DNA of 45,047 bases from contig CBFGOI010000026.1 in NCBI GenBank assembly GCA_965650335.1, forward strand, positions 1 through 45,047, in the 5' to 3' direction. Positions 1 through 9,226 of this stretch are shown here, piece after piece. The notes under the pieces were generated by a model. The model did no database searches. It saw nothing but the letters and a program-made list of their open reading frames with translations, and was not told the DNA's origin. The first letter of the stretch is position 1; every line of letters starts with the position of its first letter. This DNA is from Paradesertivirga sp965650335 (GTDB taxonomy: Bacteria > Bacteroidota > Bacteroidia > Sphingobacteriales > Sphingobacteriaceae). The translations under genes and the position numbers were made by a program.

Positions 1-1
1 C

Positions 2-529
2 TTCCATGCTGGGATGTGGCTAGCAGCCGGTGTGGTACTAAGTGATTTGATTTACATTATTCTAACTATTTATGGTTCCTCCTTCATACAGGTAGAAAAC
101 AGCTATAAAGTTCCAATTGGAGTTATTGGTAGTGTTATTCTTCTAGGAATTGGTATCTATTATTTTTTTAAAAAGGTAAAAATTAATCACGAAAACATAA
201 ACTGCAAAAAGCGCAATACAGGATATTTCTTTAAAGGATTTCTGATGTGCATTTTTAACCCTTCGATGTTTTTATATTGGGTTAGCGTAACAAGCGGATT
301 CATTTCTATGCATGGTCAGCTCGACACCGGCGAAATATTACCTTTTTTTGGGTCGATCCTGGTTACCCAATTTAGCATGGATACCGTTAAAGCCTATTAT
401 TCTAACAAACTACGTTACCGTATAAAAGAAAACACAATGGTTATCCTCAACCGCACCGCAGGGGTTTTAATTATTATTTTCGCTCTTAAGCTGATTTATA
501 ATTTAGTATTTACCCACTCTGTTTTGTAG
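2..529 (+). CDS. LysE-family amino-acid/metabolite exporter, 5'-truncated by window edge
   Basis: The frame is already open at base 2 and reads FHAGMWLAAG onward, so the ATG at 14 is internal and the true start lies upstream of the window. About 175 residues are visible with four or more hydrophobic segments. A central CIFNPSMFLYW stretch resembles the second conserved Asn-Pro block of LysE/RhtB exporters. Members of this family are inner-membrane proteins that export amino acids or small metabolites by proton exchange; the substrate here cannot be read. The usual N-terminal PGP motif is missing because of truncation. The gene converges on purF and shares a hairpin terminator with it. Family assignment is moderate because the N-terminus is not seen. 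Confidence 0.7.
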   Translation, partial: FHAGMWLAAGVVLSDLIYIILTIYGSSFIQVENSYKVPIGVIGSVILLGIGIYYFFKKVKINHENINCKKRNTGYFFKGFLMCIFNPSMFLYWVSVTSGFISMHGQLDTGEILPFFGSILVTQFSMDTVKAYYSNKLRYRIKENTMVILNRTAGVLIIIFALKLIYNLVFTHSVL

Positions 530-544
530 GGGAGAAAGAAAGAA

Positions 545-590
545 AAAAGGGTAGAATGAAATCTTGCCATCTTCATTCTACCCTTTTCTT
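545..590. terminator. Bidirectional rho-independent terminator between lysE-like gene and purF
   Basis: A perfect 16-bp stem pairs 545-560 with 572-587, with an 11-nt loop. The arms begin with AAAA and end with TTTT, so a U-tract follows the hairpin on either strand. It lies between two convergent stop codons (529 and 598) and can end both transcripts. Confidence 0.85.
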
Positions 591-597
591 TAATGAA

Positions 598-2502
598 TTA
601 CACGTAAGCTCTTTGATTCTTTCCTTCTACCCAGTTCATATAGGCTCTATTCACCACTTTATTACCTCCAGGGGTTGGATAGTTTCCTGAAAAATACCAA
701 TCGCCTAAATGATTAGGACAAGCTTTATGGAGATTATCCAATGTTTGGTAAATCACCTGAACCTCTGCTTTTACATCCGGGGGAGAAATGATTTTTGCTA
801 TTCGGGCGGATATCTCTTCATCTGTAAAAGGCTCGTAAATGGCTTTCACGTAATTTGGAACCTGTTCTTTATCCAAAGTTACCGATGCTTTGCACTTCTC
901 GTAAACTTCCCAAATAAGATGCTCGCGATCTGTTTCTTTTAATAAGGAAATTGCTGCCTCAAATGCAACAAACTCTCCCATTCTCGACATATCGATACCA
1001 TAACAATCGGGGTACCGAATTTGAGGAGCAGAAGACACTACAACAATTTTAACAGGACCTAAGCGGTCGAGTATGCGTAAAATACTTTGTTTAAGGGTCG
1101 TTCCACGGACGATCGAATCGTCGATTACAACTAAAGAGTCTTGTCCTCTTCGGATAAGACCATAGGTAGTATCGTAAATATGCGATACCATATCTTGCCG
1201 GTCTGCATCCTGAGTTATGAAAGTTCGAAGCTTCGCATCCTTAATTGCAATTTTCTCAACCCTCGGAGCGATATTCAGCATATCTTCCAGCTCCTGATCG
1301 GAAATCTTATCAGCCCTGTTTAACAGCGTTTCTTTTTGCAGCTGATTTACGTATTTATATAAACCATCCACCATTCCATAAAAAGCAACTTCGGCAGTAT
1401 TAGGAATGAACGATACAACTGTATTTTTCAAATCATTATTGACGGCTTTCAATATCTGAGGGCACAATAAGCGTCCCAGCTCTTTCCGTTCTTTATAAAT
1501 ATCTGCATCGCTGCCTCTTGAGAAATAAATCCGTTCGAATGAACATGATTTCGGCTCTCCAGGCTCTCGGAACTGTTCTTCCGATATCTCTCCGTTCTTT
1601 TTAATAATAAGAGCGTGTCCGGGCTTGATTTCTTTAATAGAGGTAATTGGAACGTTAAACGCTGTTTGTATAGCGGGGCGTTCTGAAGTAACAACAGCTA
1701 CCTCGTCATCAATGTAATAGAAAGCCGGGCGGATACCTGAGGGATCTCGCATAACAAATGCATCACCATGACCAAATATACCTTCAATCGTATAGCCGCC
1801 GTCCCAGGTTTTGGCTGAACGACGAAGAATCTTGGCCACATCAATATTATCAGCTATTAACTGACTTATCGTGGCATTAGAATGGCCGTCGCCTTTATAT
1901 GAATCAAACAATTCCTGATTTTCCGCATCAAGAAAGTGACCAATTTTTTCAAGAACTGTAACTGTATCTGCCCTTTCTTTCGGATGCTGACCAAGTTCAT
2001 ACAATTGCTCTAATAATTCGTCAACATTCGTCATGTTGAAGTTACCTGCAATCACCAGATTACGGCTCATCCAGTTATTCTGACGGAGGAACGGGTGGCA
2101 ATTCTCTATGCTGTTTTTACCGTGTGTTCCGTAGCGCAGATGGCCCATCAGTACTTCACCGGTGAAACTGATATTTTCCTTTAGCCATTCAGCATCTTTA
2201 AACAATTCAGGAGAATTACTTTGCACGTCGGCAAACTTCTTCTGTACATGCTCAAAAACCTCTGATACAGCACTTGAGCCCATGGCCCGGTAACGGCTTA
2301 TATAACGATTACCCGGAGAGACATTTAATTTAATCGTGGCAATACCCGCGCCATCCTGTCCCCTGTTATGCTGCTTTTCCATTAGCAGATACAGTTTATT
2401 CAGACCATATAGGGACGTGCCGTATTTTTCCTGATAGTAAGAGAGAGGCTTTAAAAGACGGACAAGTGCGATACCGCACTCATGTTTTATGGATTCACTC
2501 AT
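598..2502 (-). CDS. purF: Amidophosphoribosyltransferase paralogue (PurF-like), long Bacteroidota form
   Basis: Amidophosphoribosyltransferase joins glutamine-derived ammonia to PRPP, the first committed step of purine synthesis. The N-terminus MSESIKHECGI suggests removal of an eight-residue propeptide to expose Cys9 as the catalytic nucleophile. HNRGQDGAG (about residues 45-53) and GHLRYGTHG (about 119-127) are class II glutaminase motifs. VVIDDSIVRGTT near residue 457 is the PRPP-binding loop. At 634 residues it is about 130 longer than ordinary PurF, with an insertion of about 60 residues before the PRPP loop and a C-terminal extension. The usual AHNGNLxN oxyanion motif reads AGNFNMTN, so Phe replaces the Gly. 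It may therefore be a specialised paralogue rather than the housekeeping enzyme. ATG start. Confidence 0.85.
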   Translation of the reverse strand: MSESIKHECGIALVRLLKPLSYYQEKYGTSLYGLNKLYLLMEKQHNRGQDGAGIATIKLNVSPGNRYISRYRAMGSSAVSEVFEHVQKKFADVQSNSPELFKDAEWLKENISFTGEVLMGHLRYGTHGKNSIENCHPFLRQNNWMSRNLVIAGNFNMTNVDELLEQLYELGQHPKERADTVTVLEKIGHFLDAENQELFDSYKGDGHSNATISQLIADNIDVAKILRRSAKTWDGGYTIEGIFGHGDAFVMRDPSGIRPAFYYIDDEVAVVTSERPAIQTAFNVPITSIKEIKPGHALIIKKNGEISEEQFREPGEPKSCSFERIYFSRGSDADIYKERKELGRLLCPQILKAVNNDLKNTVVSFIPNTAEVAFYGMVDGLYKYVNQLQKETLLNRADKISDQELEDMLNIAPRVEKIAIKDAKLRTFITQDADRQDMVSHIYDTTYGLIRRGQDSLVVIDDSIVRGTTLKQSILRILDRLGPVKIVVVSSAPQIRYPDCYGIDMSRMGEFVAFEAAISLLKETDREHLIWEVYEKCKASVTLDKEQVPNYVKAIYEPFTDEEISARIAKIISPPDVKAEVQVIYQTLDNLHKACPNHLGDWYFSGNYPTPGGNKVVNRAYMNWVEGKNQRAYV

Positions 2503-2519
2503 AATTGTTAACGAGTATG

Positions 2520-2527
2520 CAAAATTA
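2520..2527 (-). promoter_or_regulatory. Candidate -7 element of the purF promoter
   Basis: On the minus strand this reads TAATTTTG, a full match to the Bacteroidota TAnnTTTG element. It lies 17 nt before the purF ATG. No clear -33 TTTG is seen at the usual spacing. Confidence 0.4.
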
Positions 2528-2627
2528 AGGTATTAATTCTAGAAAGTGTTAAAAGCTTAACGGAAAATATCAACAAAATACATGGACCCATCCGAAAATC
2601 ATATTCTTTACCAACTATAGACAATTG

Positions 2628-4124
2628 TTACATTAGCAAATGGGGAAATATTCCAAATAATATCAACAAGAGTGTTAAAAAAAGTGTAAGATAAGTGAGC
2701 GGATCGCGCTTCTCTACTATATTAAGTTCGATTTCTGACTGCTTTAGGAAGGCGTAAAGGGGAATTTTCAGATAATAAAAGAGTGAGACCACAGTGGTAA
2801 GCGCTCCGGTAACTAGCAGAATCAACATCCATACCGATCCGGATGACGAATAATATTCAAAACCAGCAGAAAAGATGACCAGTTTGGCTATAAAGCCGGC
2901 AGTAGGAGGTAATCCTGTTAAGGCTATGAGTACGATTACAAAACACACGAATTCAAGTTTTAAAATTTTTCCTAAACCTTTATAGCCTCTCATGTCTGTT
3001 ATTCCAGTCTGACTTTCGATTTTATCAACTAACATAAATGCCGCCATGTTCATTATCGCATAAACGGCCATGTAAAAAATCAGACTTTTAAAACCACCGC
3101 CTTCTAACGATATAATAGCCATCAAGGCGAATCCCGTATGACCGATTGAGGAGTAAGCGAGCATCCGTTTTACATTGTTTTGCCAGATGGCACTAAAATT
3201 CCCAAACACCATTGTCAGAAGTGACACCACGGCCAGAAGTGTTTTGAAATCAAAAAGCGAATTGCCGTACCCACCTATTTCAAACATATGGAAGGGTTCA
3301 ATAAACCTGATCAACAATGCAAAACCCGCTATTTTTGGTGCAGTAGAAATGAATGCCGTTACTGGAGTTGGTGCTCCTTCGTAAACATCAGGCGCCCAAA
3401 AATGAAAAGGTACAAAAGACAACTTAAATCCAATACCAACCAGCACTAAACCCAGTGCGAGCGTAACTGCCGGCCCGGAGGTCACGTTCAAATTGTTTAA
3501 AAAATTCGAATCGCCAATAGTTATACTTCCTGTGAGTGCATATAAAAGTGACATACCGTAAAGCATCACTGCCGAACAGATCGAACCAAAAAGCACATAT
3601 TTCATCGCGGCTTCGGTTTGTTTGTCGTTGCCAGATGCATAGCCAACCATTAGATAGGAGGCAATAGAAACCATTTCAATCGAAATATAAATCATGAGCA
3701 AACTGGCGGACATGCTCATTAAATTCAAGCCTATTAATACCGCTGGTAAAAGCATATACATATCTCCAACTCCTTTTTTATGAGTTTGAAGAGCTGTATT
3801 ATACCTTACAAAAAAGGCAAAAAGAATTGCAACAAAACTAAAGATGAATTTGAAAGAACTGCTTAGGCTATCAAGGACTATGGTATTGCTAAACAGTAGG
3901 ATCCTTGAGATATCGCCACTTTGAACAAATCCCGTAATAACCGAAAGCAGTATTCCCGATATACATACATAGAATGCCAGCGATGATCTCTTACCCGGGA
4001 TAAATAGATCCGCCAGAATTACAATAATGAAAGTTAAAACCAATACCAGCTCAGGAAGCAGATGAGAGAACCCTGAAATGGTAGAGTCTAATAATTGAGA
4101 AATATATGGCAGAAACTCGTTCAT
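2628..4124 (-). CDS. nuoN: NADH-quinone oxidoreductase subunit N
   Basis: NuoN is one of three antiporter-like proton-pumping subunits in the membrane arm of respiratory complex I. The 498-residue protein is hydrophobic throughout, with about 13-14 predicted membrane segments. It carries the family block PFHFWAPDVYEGAPTPVTAF, and the LPPTAGFIAKL segment typical of NuoN. It is the last gene of the nuoHIJKLMN unit and its start overlaps the nuoM stop by one base, which suggests translational coupling. Length is normal for the family. No clear terminator follows it in the 125 bases before purF, so some readthrough is possible. Confidence 0.95.
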   Translation of the reverse strand: MNEFLPYISQLLDSTISGFSHLLPELVLVLTFIIVILADLFIPGKRSSLAFYVCISGILLSVITGFVQSGDISRILLFSNTIVLDSLSSSFKFIFSFVAILFAFFVRYNTALQTHKKGVGDMYMLLPAVLIGLNLMSMSASLLMIYISIEMVSIASYLMVGYASGNDKQTEAAMKYVLFGSICSAVMLYGMSLLYALTGSITIGDSNFLNNLNVTSGPAVTLALGLVLVGIGFKLSFVPFHFWAPDVYEGAPTPVTAFISTAPKIAGFALLIRFIEPFHMFEIGGYGNSLFDFKTLLAVVSLLTMVFGNFSAIWQNNVKRMLAYSSIGHTGFALMAIISLEGGGFKSLIFYMAVYAIMNMAAFMLVDKIESQTGITDMRGYKGLGKILKLEFVCFVIVLIALTGLPPTAGFIAKLVIFSAGFEYYSSSGSVWMLILLVTGALTTVVSLFYYLKIPLYAFLKQSEIELNIVEKRDPLTYLTLFLTLLLILFGIFPHLLM

Positions 4125-5725
4125 TATTTTAAATTAACCAAACGAATAAGTTCCAGTACTGATGCATTCATTTTATCAAAAGCCAAAGACGGCATAATAC
4201 CCAAAACCAAAGCAAATACAGTTAAGGTTGTTAATGCAAAAATCTCCCTGCCATTCACATCCTTGAGCTTTAAGCGCCAATCCTCGCCGCCAATTAAACG
4301 GGTTTCACCAAAGAACATGCGTTGCAGAGTCCACAATAAATAAGCAGCGCCTAATAAAATTCCTACTGAGCCACAAACTGCCATCCATCGCGGCAGCAAA
4401 CCATTTACATTTTCTGAAGTGAATGCTCCGATAAGGCTGAATGCTTCCGCGATAAAAGCAGAAAAGCCTGGTAATCCCAACGAAGCAAAAAAGGCGATCA
4501 AAATAAATGTTGTATACTTTGGCATAATCAGGGCAAGGCCTCTAAAATCGTATATTTCGCGACTGTGAACCCTATTATAAAGCACTCCGACCAAAAAGAA
4601 AAGCATGGTTGATAAGAAACCATGACTAATCATTTGAAGCATAGCGCCACTTATTCCTTCAGCGGTGACCGAGGCAATTCCAAGGAGTACAAAGCCCATA
4701 TGAGAAACAGAAGAATAAGCAATAAGCCGTTTAAGATCTTTTTGCGCCAGGGCATTTAAGGCTCCATAAATAATAGAAACTACTCCGATCAAACCAAGCC
4801 ACCAGGCAGATTCGATGGCCGCATCCGGAAAAATACTAACGCATACCCTTAAAATTCCATATCCTCCAATTTTTAATAGAATACCTGCCAAAATTATGGA
4901 AACCGGAGTCGGCGCTTCTACGTGAGCATCGGGTAACCAGGTATGCAATGGCACGATAGGCACTTTGATAGCAAAGGCGATAAACAGCACTATAAAACCT
5001 AGTAAACGGGCTGAAATACCAAATATCTGCTGATTCGCTATGGATGAAAAAATCGAACCTTCAGTATAATTCGACGGGTTCATCATGTGCAGCATATTGA
5101 AAGTATGATTGCCTGTTACCGGGTCGGTTACAGAAAAATACAGACCAATAATTACCAGTAGCATAAACACCGATCCGAAAAGCGTATACAAGAAAAACTT
5201 TATGGCTGCATACTCACGACGAAGGCCGCCCCACATTCCGATAAGGAAATATAGCGGTAAAAGCATTAATTCGTAAAAAATGTAGAACAGAAAGAAATCC
5301 AGAGCACAAAACACTCCCATAACCGCAGTGTTCAGTAACATTAATAAAGCAAAATACCCTTTCAGGTTCGTTTTTATTTCCCATGATGATAGCACAGCGA
5401 TCAGCATCACCACCGAAGTGAGCACGAGAAACGGCATGGAAAGTCCGTCGATCCCTAAAAAATAGTCTATTTGCAAAGCACCAAGTGACCCGAGATTCAG
5501 GTTTATCCACGGCAGGCGTTCCACCAATTGATATTTTGACTGAGTATCTATACCGGAAAACAATGAAGCGTCAAAATTCAAATAAATGAAAGCGCTTATC
5601 ATCAACTGAATCCCAACCGTTCCGAGTGCAACATATTTATATTTTTGTTGCCACGACGAAGGGAGGACGAGGATAAGCAAGCCTGCTAAAATTGGAATGA
5701 ATATTAAGAGTGAAAGCAAACTCAT
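4124..5725 (-). CDS. nuoM: NADH-quinone oxidoreductase subunit M
   Basis: NuoM is the middle antiporter-like proton-pumping subunit of complex I. The 533-residue protein has about 14 hydrophobic segments and the diagnostic block PLHTWLPDAHVEAPTPVS, followed by a KIGGYG stretch (the lysine-bearing segment of the proton channel). The order K-L-M-N of the surrounding genes supports the assignment. It starts five bases after nuoL and overlaps nuoN by one base. No damage or unusual composition is visible. Confidence 0.96.
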   Translation of the reverse strand: MSLLSLLIFIPILAGLLILVLPSSWQQKYKYVALGTVGIQLMISAFIYLNFDASLFSGIDTQSKYQLVERLPWINLNLGSLGALQIDYFLGIDGLSMPFLVLTSVVMLIAVLSSWEIKTNLKGYFALLMLLNTAVMGVFCALDFFLFYIFYELMLLPLYFLIGMWGGLRREYAAIKFFLYTLFGSVFMLLVIIGLYFSVTDPVTGNHTFNMLHMMNPSNYTEGSIFSSIANQQIFGISARLLGFIVLFIAFAIKVPIVPLHTWLPDAHVEAPTPVSIILAGILLKIGGYGILRVCVSIFPDAAIESAWWLGLIGVVSIIYGALNALAQKDLKRLIAYSSVSHMGFVLLGIASVTAEGISGAMLQMISHGFLSTMLFFLVGVLYNRVHSREIYDFRGLALIMPKYTTFILIAFFASLGLPGFSAFIAEAFSLIGAFTSENVNGLLPRWMAVCGSVGILLGAAYLLWTLQRMFFGETRLIGGEDWRLKLKDVNGREIFALTTLTVFALVLGIMPSLAFDKMNASVLELIRLVNLK

Positions 5726-5730
5726 ATAAC

Positions 5731-7779
5731 CTAAAGAAATATTTTAATTATAAAAAAAGTTAGGGCTGCAAGTATCATAGAAAGCAGATAATGCTGCAAC
5801 CTACCGGTTTGAAAGTATCGTGTAACATTCCCTATTGATTTACTTATCGAACCCGAGGCATTTACCAATCCATCCACGATATATTTATCTACCCAATGAG
5901 CAATTAAGGATAAAATCACCCCTGCTTTAGCTGCCGAATTCACGATTCCATCTATAACTATTCTATCAAAACGATACGTTGATTTGGATAAAGAAGTGAT
6001 TCCATTCACAAAAACCGTTTGATAAAGTTCATTGAAATACCATTGTCTTTCTGATAATAAGAAGAGTACGCTTCGGGACAAATCCGGAGACTTACTCCTT
6101 TTAGCGTACCAATTATAGGCAACAAGAATCACCAGAACCGCTAAAACATTTACCGTTACCGGGATGACAGTATGATAAAAACTAACCGGTTTTATTTCCC
6201 TTACTGAAGAAAAGCCTTCTATTATCCATGAACCATCGTAATGCAACGGATTGAATGAAAATGCAGGAAACACACAGAATACCGCTAAAATCATCAATAC
6301 GTATTTCATCGCATTTGGTGCTTCGTGCAGGCTTAACTTAATATTAGCAATCTTCTCTAACTGCAAGTCGCCGAAGAAAACCTTGAATATTAACCGGGCT
6401 ATATAAAAAGCCGTAAGCCAGGAAGTAAGCAAAGCGGAATAAGGAATGAGTTTCGTCCAATTATTTTGAATAGCTGCCCACTCAAATGATTGAATTAAAA
6501 TAGCATCTTTTGATAAGTAGCCGGATGTAAGCGGAATACCAACTAAGGCCAGTGAAGCCAGCACCATTGTAATGAATGTGATTGGCATCTTCTTTCTCAA
6601 ACCACCCATATTCTGGATATTCTGATGATCGAAGTGTAATCCGTTCTTTTCTTTTACATCAGCCATTTCGTGGATAACAGCGCCGGCAGCCAAAAACAGC
6701 AGACATTTAAAAAAAGCGTGTGTTACCAAATGAAAAATTCCGGAAGCATAAGCGCCAACGCCCATGGCAATCATCATAAAACCTAACTGCGAAATTGTCG
6801 AGAAGGCGAGAATTCTTTTTATATCGTTTTGTGTAAGTGCAATGGTGGCAGCCATAAAGGCTGTAAATGACCCTATTGACGCAATCACTAATAATACAGT
6901 AGAATCGAAAATCGGATAAATTCTTGCTAACAGGAAAACCCCGGCCGCCACCATTGTAGCTGCGTGAATTAAAGATGATACGGAGGTGGGACCTTCCATC
7001 GCATCAGGCAACCATGTATGCAGTGGAAATTGGGCAGACTTGGCGGTCGCTCCAAAAAAGAAAGCCAAACCTGCCAGGGTTAACCAGATAGCCGGCATAT
7101 TACTGCTTCCATTTACCCATAAGCCGTTTTCTATTATGGAATTTAAAACCAAGCCTCCTTCTTTGAAAAGAAGATCAATGTCGAAGGTTTTAAACTGTGA
7201 AAATACAATCATGATTCCCGTCAGGAAACCTAAATCACCGAGGCGATTCATAATAAAGGCCTTTTTACTGGCTTGGGTGGCAGAATCTTTCGTAAACCAA
7301 AAACCAATAAGAAGATAGGATGAAAATCCTACTAACTCCCAAAACATGTACAGAACCAACAGATTGTCTGTGATTACAAGGCCAAGCATGGAAAAGCAGA
7401 ATAAACTGAGATAAGCCCAGTAGCGGGGGAGGTATGGATCGCCCTGCATGTATTTGGTAGAATAAATATGCACTAATAATGCAATTGAGGTTACCAGCAA
7501 TAACATTATTACCGAAAGGTTATTAAGCAATATACCAACCCTAAAAACAGTGTCGCCAATTGTAAACCAGGATGTTTGCTGATGGGCACTTACATTATTC
7601 CATATCTGTGAAAAAAGGAAAGCAGAGATCAGAAAGCTAACAGCTATTGTAGATATTGATAAAAACGCTCCCCCACCCTTTTTTCCGGGAGTTAATAAAA
7701 TCCCTAAAAATGACAGCAGCGGCATCAATGCCGCTATTACGGCTAATAAACTTAAATTCCCTTCAGTTAATGTGTCCAA
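5731..7779 (-). CDS. nuoL: NADH-quinone oxidoreductase subunit L
   Basis: NuoL is the distal antiporter-like subunit of complex I. In the family, its long C-terminal amphipathic helix runs along the membrane arm and braces NuoM and NuoN. The 682-residue protein has the expected length and contains PLHTWLPDAMEGPTSVSSL, with the following LIHAATMVAAGVF segment typical of NuoL. The C-terminal 150 residues carry a long linker and a final hydrophobic helix, consistent with the lateral helix. It lies one base after nuoK and five bases before nuoM. Confidence 0.96.
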   Translation of the reverse strand: MDTLTEGNLSLLAVIAALMPLLSFLGILLTPGKKGGGAFLSISTIAVSFLISAFLFSQIWNNVSAHQQTSWFTIGDTVFRVGILLNNLSVIMLLLVTSIALLVHIYSTKYMQGDPYLPRYWAYLSLFCFSMLGLVITDNLLVLYMFWELVGFSSYLLIGFWFTKDSATQASKKAFIMNRLGDLGFLTGIMIVFSQFKTFDIDLLFKEGGLVLNSIIENGLWVNGSSNMPAIWLTLAGLAFFFGATAKSAQFPLHTWLPDAMEGPTSVSSLIHAATMVAAGVFLLARIYPIFDSTVLLVIASIGSFTAFMAATIALTQNDIKRILAFSTISQLGFMMIAMGVGAYASGIFHLVTHAFFKCLLFLAAGAVIHEMADVKEKNGLHFDHQNIQNMGGLRKKMPITFITMVLASLALVGIPLTSGYLSKDAILIQSFEWAAIQNNWTKLIPYSALLTSWLTAFYIARLIFKVFFGDLQLEKIANIKLSLHEAPNAMKYVLMILAVFCVFPAFSFNPLHYDGSWIIEGFSSVREIKPVSFYHTVIPVTVNVLAVLVILVAYNWYAKRSKSPDLSRSVLFLLSERQWYFNELYQTVFVNGITSLSKSTYRFDRIVIDGIVNSAAKAGVILSLIAHWVDKYIVDGLVNASGSISKSIGNVTRYFQTGRLQHYLLSMILAALTFFIIKIFL

Positions 7780-7780
7780 A

Positions 7781-8086
7781 TTAATCTCTTAATTGATCGA
7801 TTGTAGTTGGATCGATTGTTCTATAATATTTGTAAACATTCAAAATAATAGCCAGCGCAACGGCTACAGCCGCAGCAGCAAGCACAATAACAAACAAGGC
7901 GAAAACTTGCCCTGTTGAGGCCATTTTATCGTATCTACTAAAAGCCACAAAGTTAAGAATGGCGGCATTTAACATAAATTCTATTCCAATCAACATTAAA
8001 ATAGCATTCCGCTTTGCTAAAACCGCATAGAGTCCGATGCAGAATAAAATTGCACTAACGATCATAAAATGCGACAATGGTATCAT
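7781..8086 (-). CDS. nuoK: NADH-quinone oxidoreductase subunit K
   Basis: NuoK is a small three-helix subunit of the complex I membrane arm that takes part in proton transfer through conserved glutamates. The 101-residue length and three hydrophobic segments fit exactly. GIEFMLNAAILNFVAF contains the conserved membrane Glu of the second helix, and AAAAVAVALAIILNVYKYY forms the third. Its ATG overlaps the nuoJ stop by four bases, a typical coupled arrangement. Confidence 0.96.
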   Translation of the reverse strand: MIPLSHFMIVSAILFCIGLYAVLAKRNAILMLIGIEFMLNAAILNFVAFSRYDKMASTGQVFALFVIVLAAAAVAVALAIILNVYKYYRTIDPTTIDQLRD

Positions 8087-8622
8087 ACGTCCCTCTCCTT
8101 TCGCGCCAAATGAGCGGCGCCAATTAAAGCCATTAATAGCAATACGGAAACTACTTCAAATGGTAGCAGATATCGCGTCATGATATTAATTCCTATGTAA
8201 TGAATGGTGTTGTCTGTTGGCTTTAACGTGTTATTTTCTGCTTCTTTTATCCATTTTAGCTCTTCCGGATGGAGATTTGAAAATACAAGCATCAGAATTC
8301 CAAAGAAAATTAAGGAGGCTAAAATCCCGGGAACATAATGGAGAAACCCTGGTTTAGACTTGACATCCGGATTATTCAGCAACTCTCTGTTAGATAATAG
8401 AAAAGCAAAAATCATTAACACCAATACGCCACCTACATAAATTACCAGTTGTGTAATTGCCACAAAGTCCGCCAGGGCAAATACAAACAGGCCGGCCATG
8501 GTGAACAGAGTTAAAAAAAACAGAAAAATAGAGCGTACGAAGTTTCTCAGGCTGACCACTAACAGTGCAGAGAGCAGTGCAATAGCACTTAAAACATAAA
8601 ATAGTATTTGTTCAACCGTCAT
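8083..8622 (-). CDS. nuoJ: NADH-quinone oxidoreductase subunit J
   Basis: NuoJ is a five-helix membrane subunit of complex I; its third helix is involved in coupling quinone reduction to proton pumping. The 179-residue protein shows five hydrophobic segments and the characteristic TQLVIYVGGVLVLMIFAFLL stretch of the third helix. It overlaps both neighbours by four bases (nuoI and nuoK), so translation of I, J and K is probably coupled. Length is normal. Confidence 0.95.
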   Translation of the reverse strand: MTVEQILFYVLSAIALLSALLVVSLRNFVRSIFLFFLTLFTMAGLFVFALADFVAITQLVIYVGGVLVLMIFAFLLSNRELLNNPDVKSKPGFLHYVPGILASLIFFGILMLVFSNLHPEELKWIKEAENNTLKPTDNTIHYIGINIMTRYLLPFEVVSVLLLMALIGAAHLARKERDV

Positions 8623-9212
8623 TCTTCCCTTTTCTGTGCAGCCTTTAACGCTGCGTCTTTAGCTGCCTGACGCTCTGCCATCTGTCTAGCAAGCTCCTCA
8701 CGTTTTTCTTCGGCTTCCTTTGGAGACATATCGGAAAACTTGTACGTTAATTCTGAAATATGAGTCAAGGGCCGATCATACTCATTGGTCATCGTGATGC
8801 ATTCTGTGGGACAAACTATCGTGCATAATCCGCAAAACATACACTTTCCCATATCAATATCGAACTTGGCAGCATACAGGCGTTTTGTTGTGCCGTCGGA
8901 TGTCTGTCCGATCGGACCAGTAGATTTAATACTCTCTATTTCGATGCAGTCAACAGGACAAATTTTCGCACATAAATCGCAAACTATACAATCGTCAATT
9001 TCAACATGCAGCTGATAGCGTCCAACTTCCGGAATAGGCATTTTTTCGTGTGGATATTGTACCGTAACCGCCCCGGTTGCCTGTTCAAAATAATTATCAT
9101 CTTTAATATTTATCGACTTCCGTTTTTTATTTATGGCAAATAGATGCCTTATGGTTAGGCTTAATCCTATCCAGGTTGTTTTAAATGCAGATATAACGGT
9201 TTTAAATATCAA
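8619..9212 (-). CDS. nuoI: NADH-quinone oxidoreductase subunit I, 2x[4Fe-4S] protein (TTG start preferred)
   Basis: NuoI carries clusters N6a and N6b, which pass electrons toward the quinone site at the junction of the complex I arms. Two ferredoxin motifs are seen: CIVCDLCAKICP (Cys 75, 78, 81, 85) and CMFCGLCTIVCP (Cys 124, 127, 130, 134). The frame is open back to an ATG at 9302, but that start would overlap nuoH by 76 bases and add unrelated residues. A TTG at 9212, 15 bases after the nuoH stop, gives a 197-residue protein whose N-terminus (LIFKTVISAFKTTWIG) aligns with the usual NuoI start, so I prefer it. An ATG at 9269 is the other option. The C-terminus is a charged, Ala/Glu/Arg-rich helix, longer than in many homologues. 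Confidence 0.92.
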   Translation of the reverse strand: MIFKTVISAFKTTWIGLSLTIRHLFAINKKRKSINIKDDNYFEQATGAVTVQYPHEKMPIPEVGRYQLHVEIDDCIVCDLCAKICPVDCIEIESIKSTGPIGQTSDGTTKRLYAAKFDIDMGKCMFCGLCTIVCPTECITMTNEYDRPLTHISELTYKFSDMSPKEAEEKREELARQMAERQAAKDAALKAAQKREE

Positions 9213-9226
9213 TTTTTCTCTTCTAT

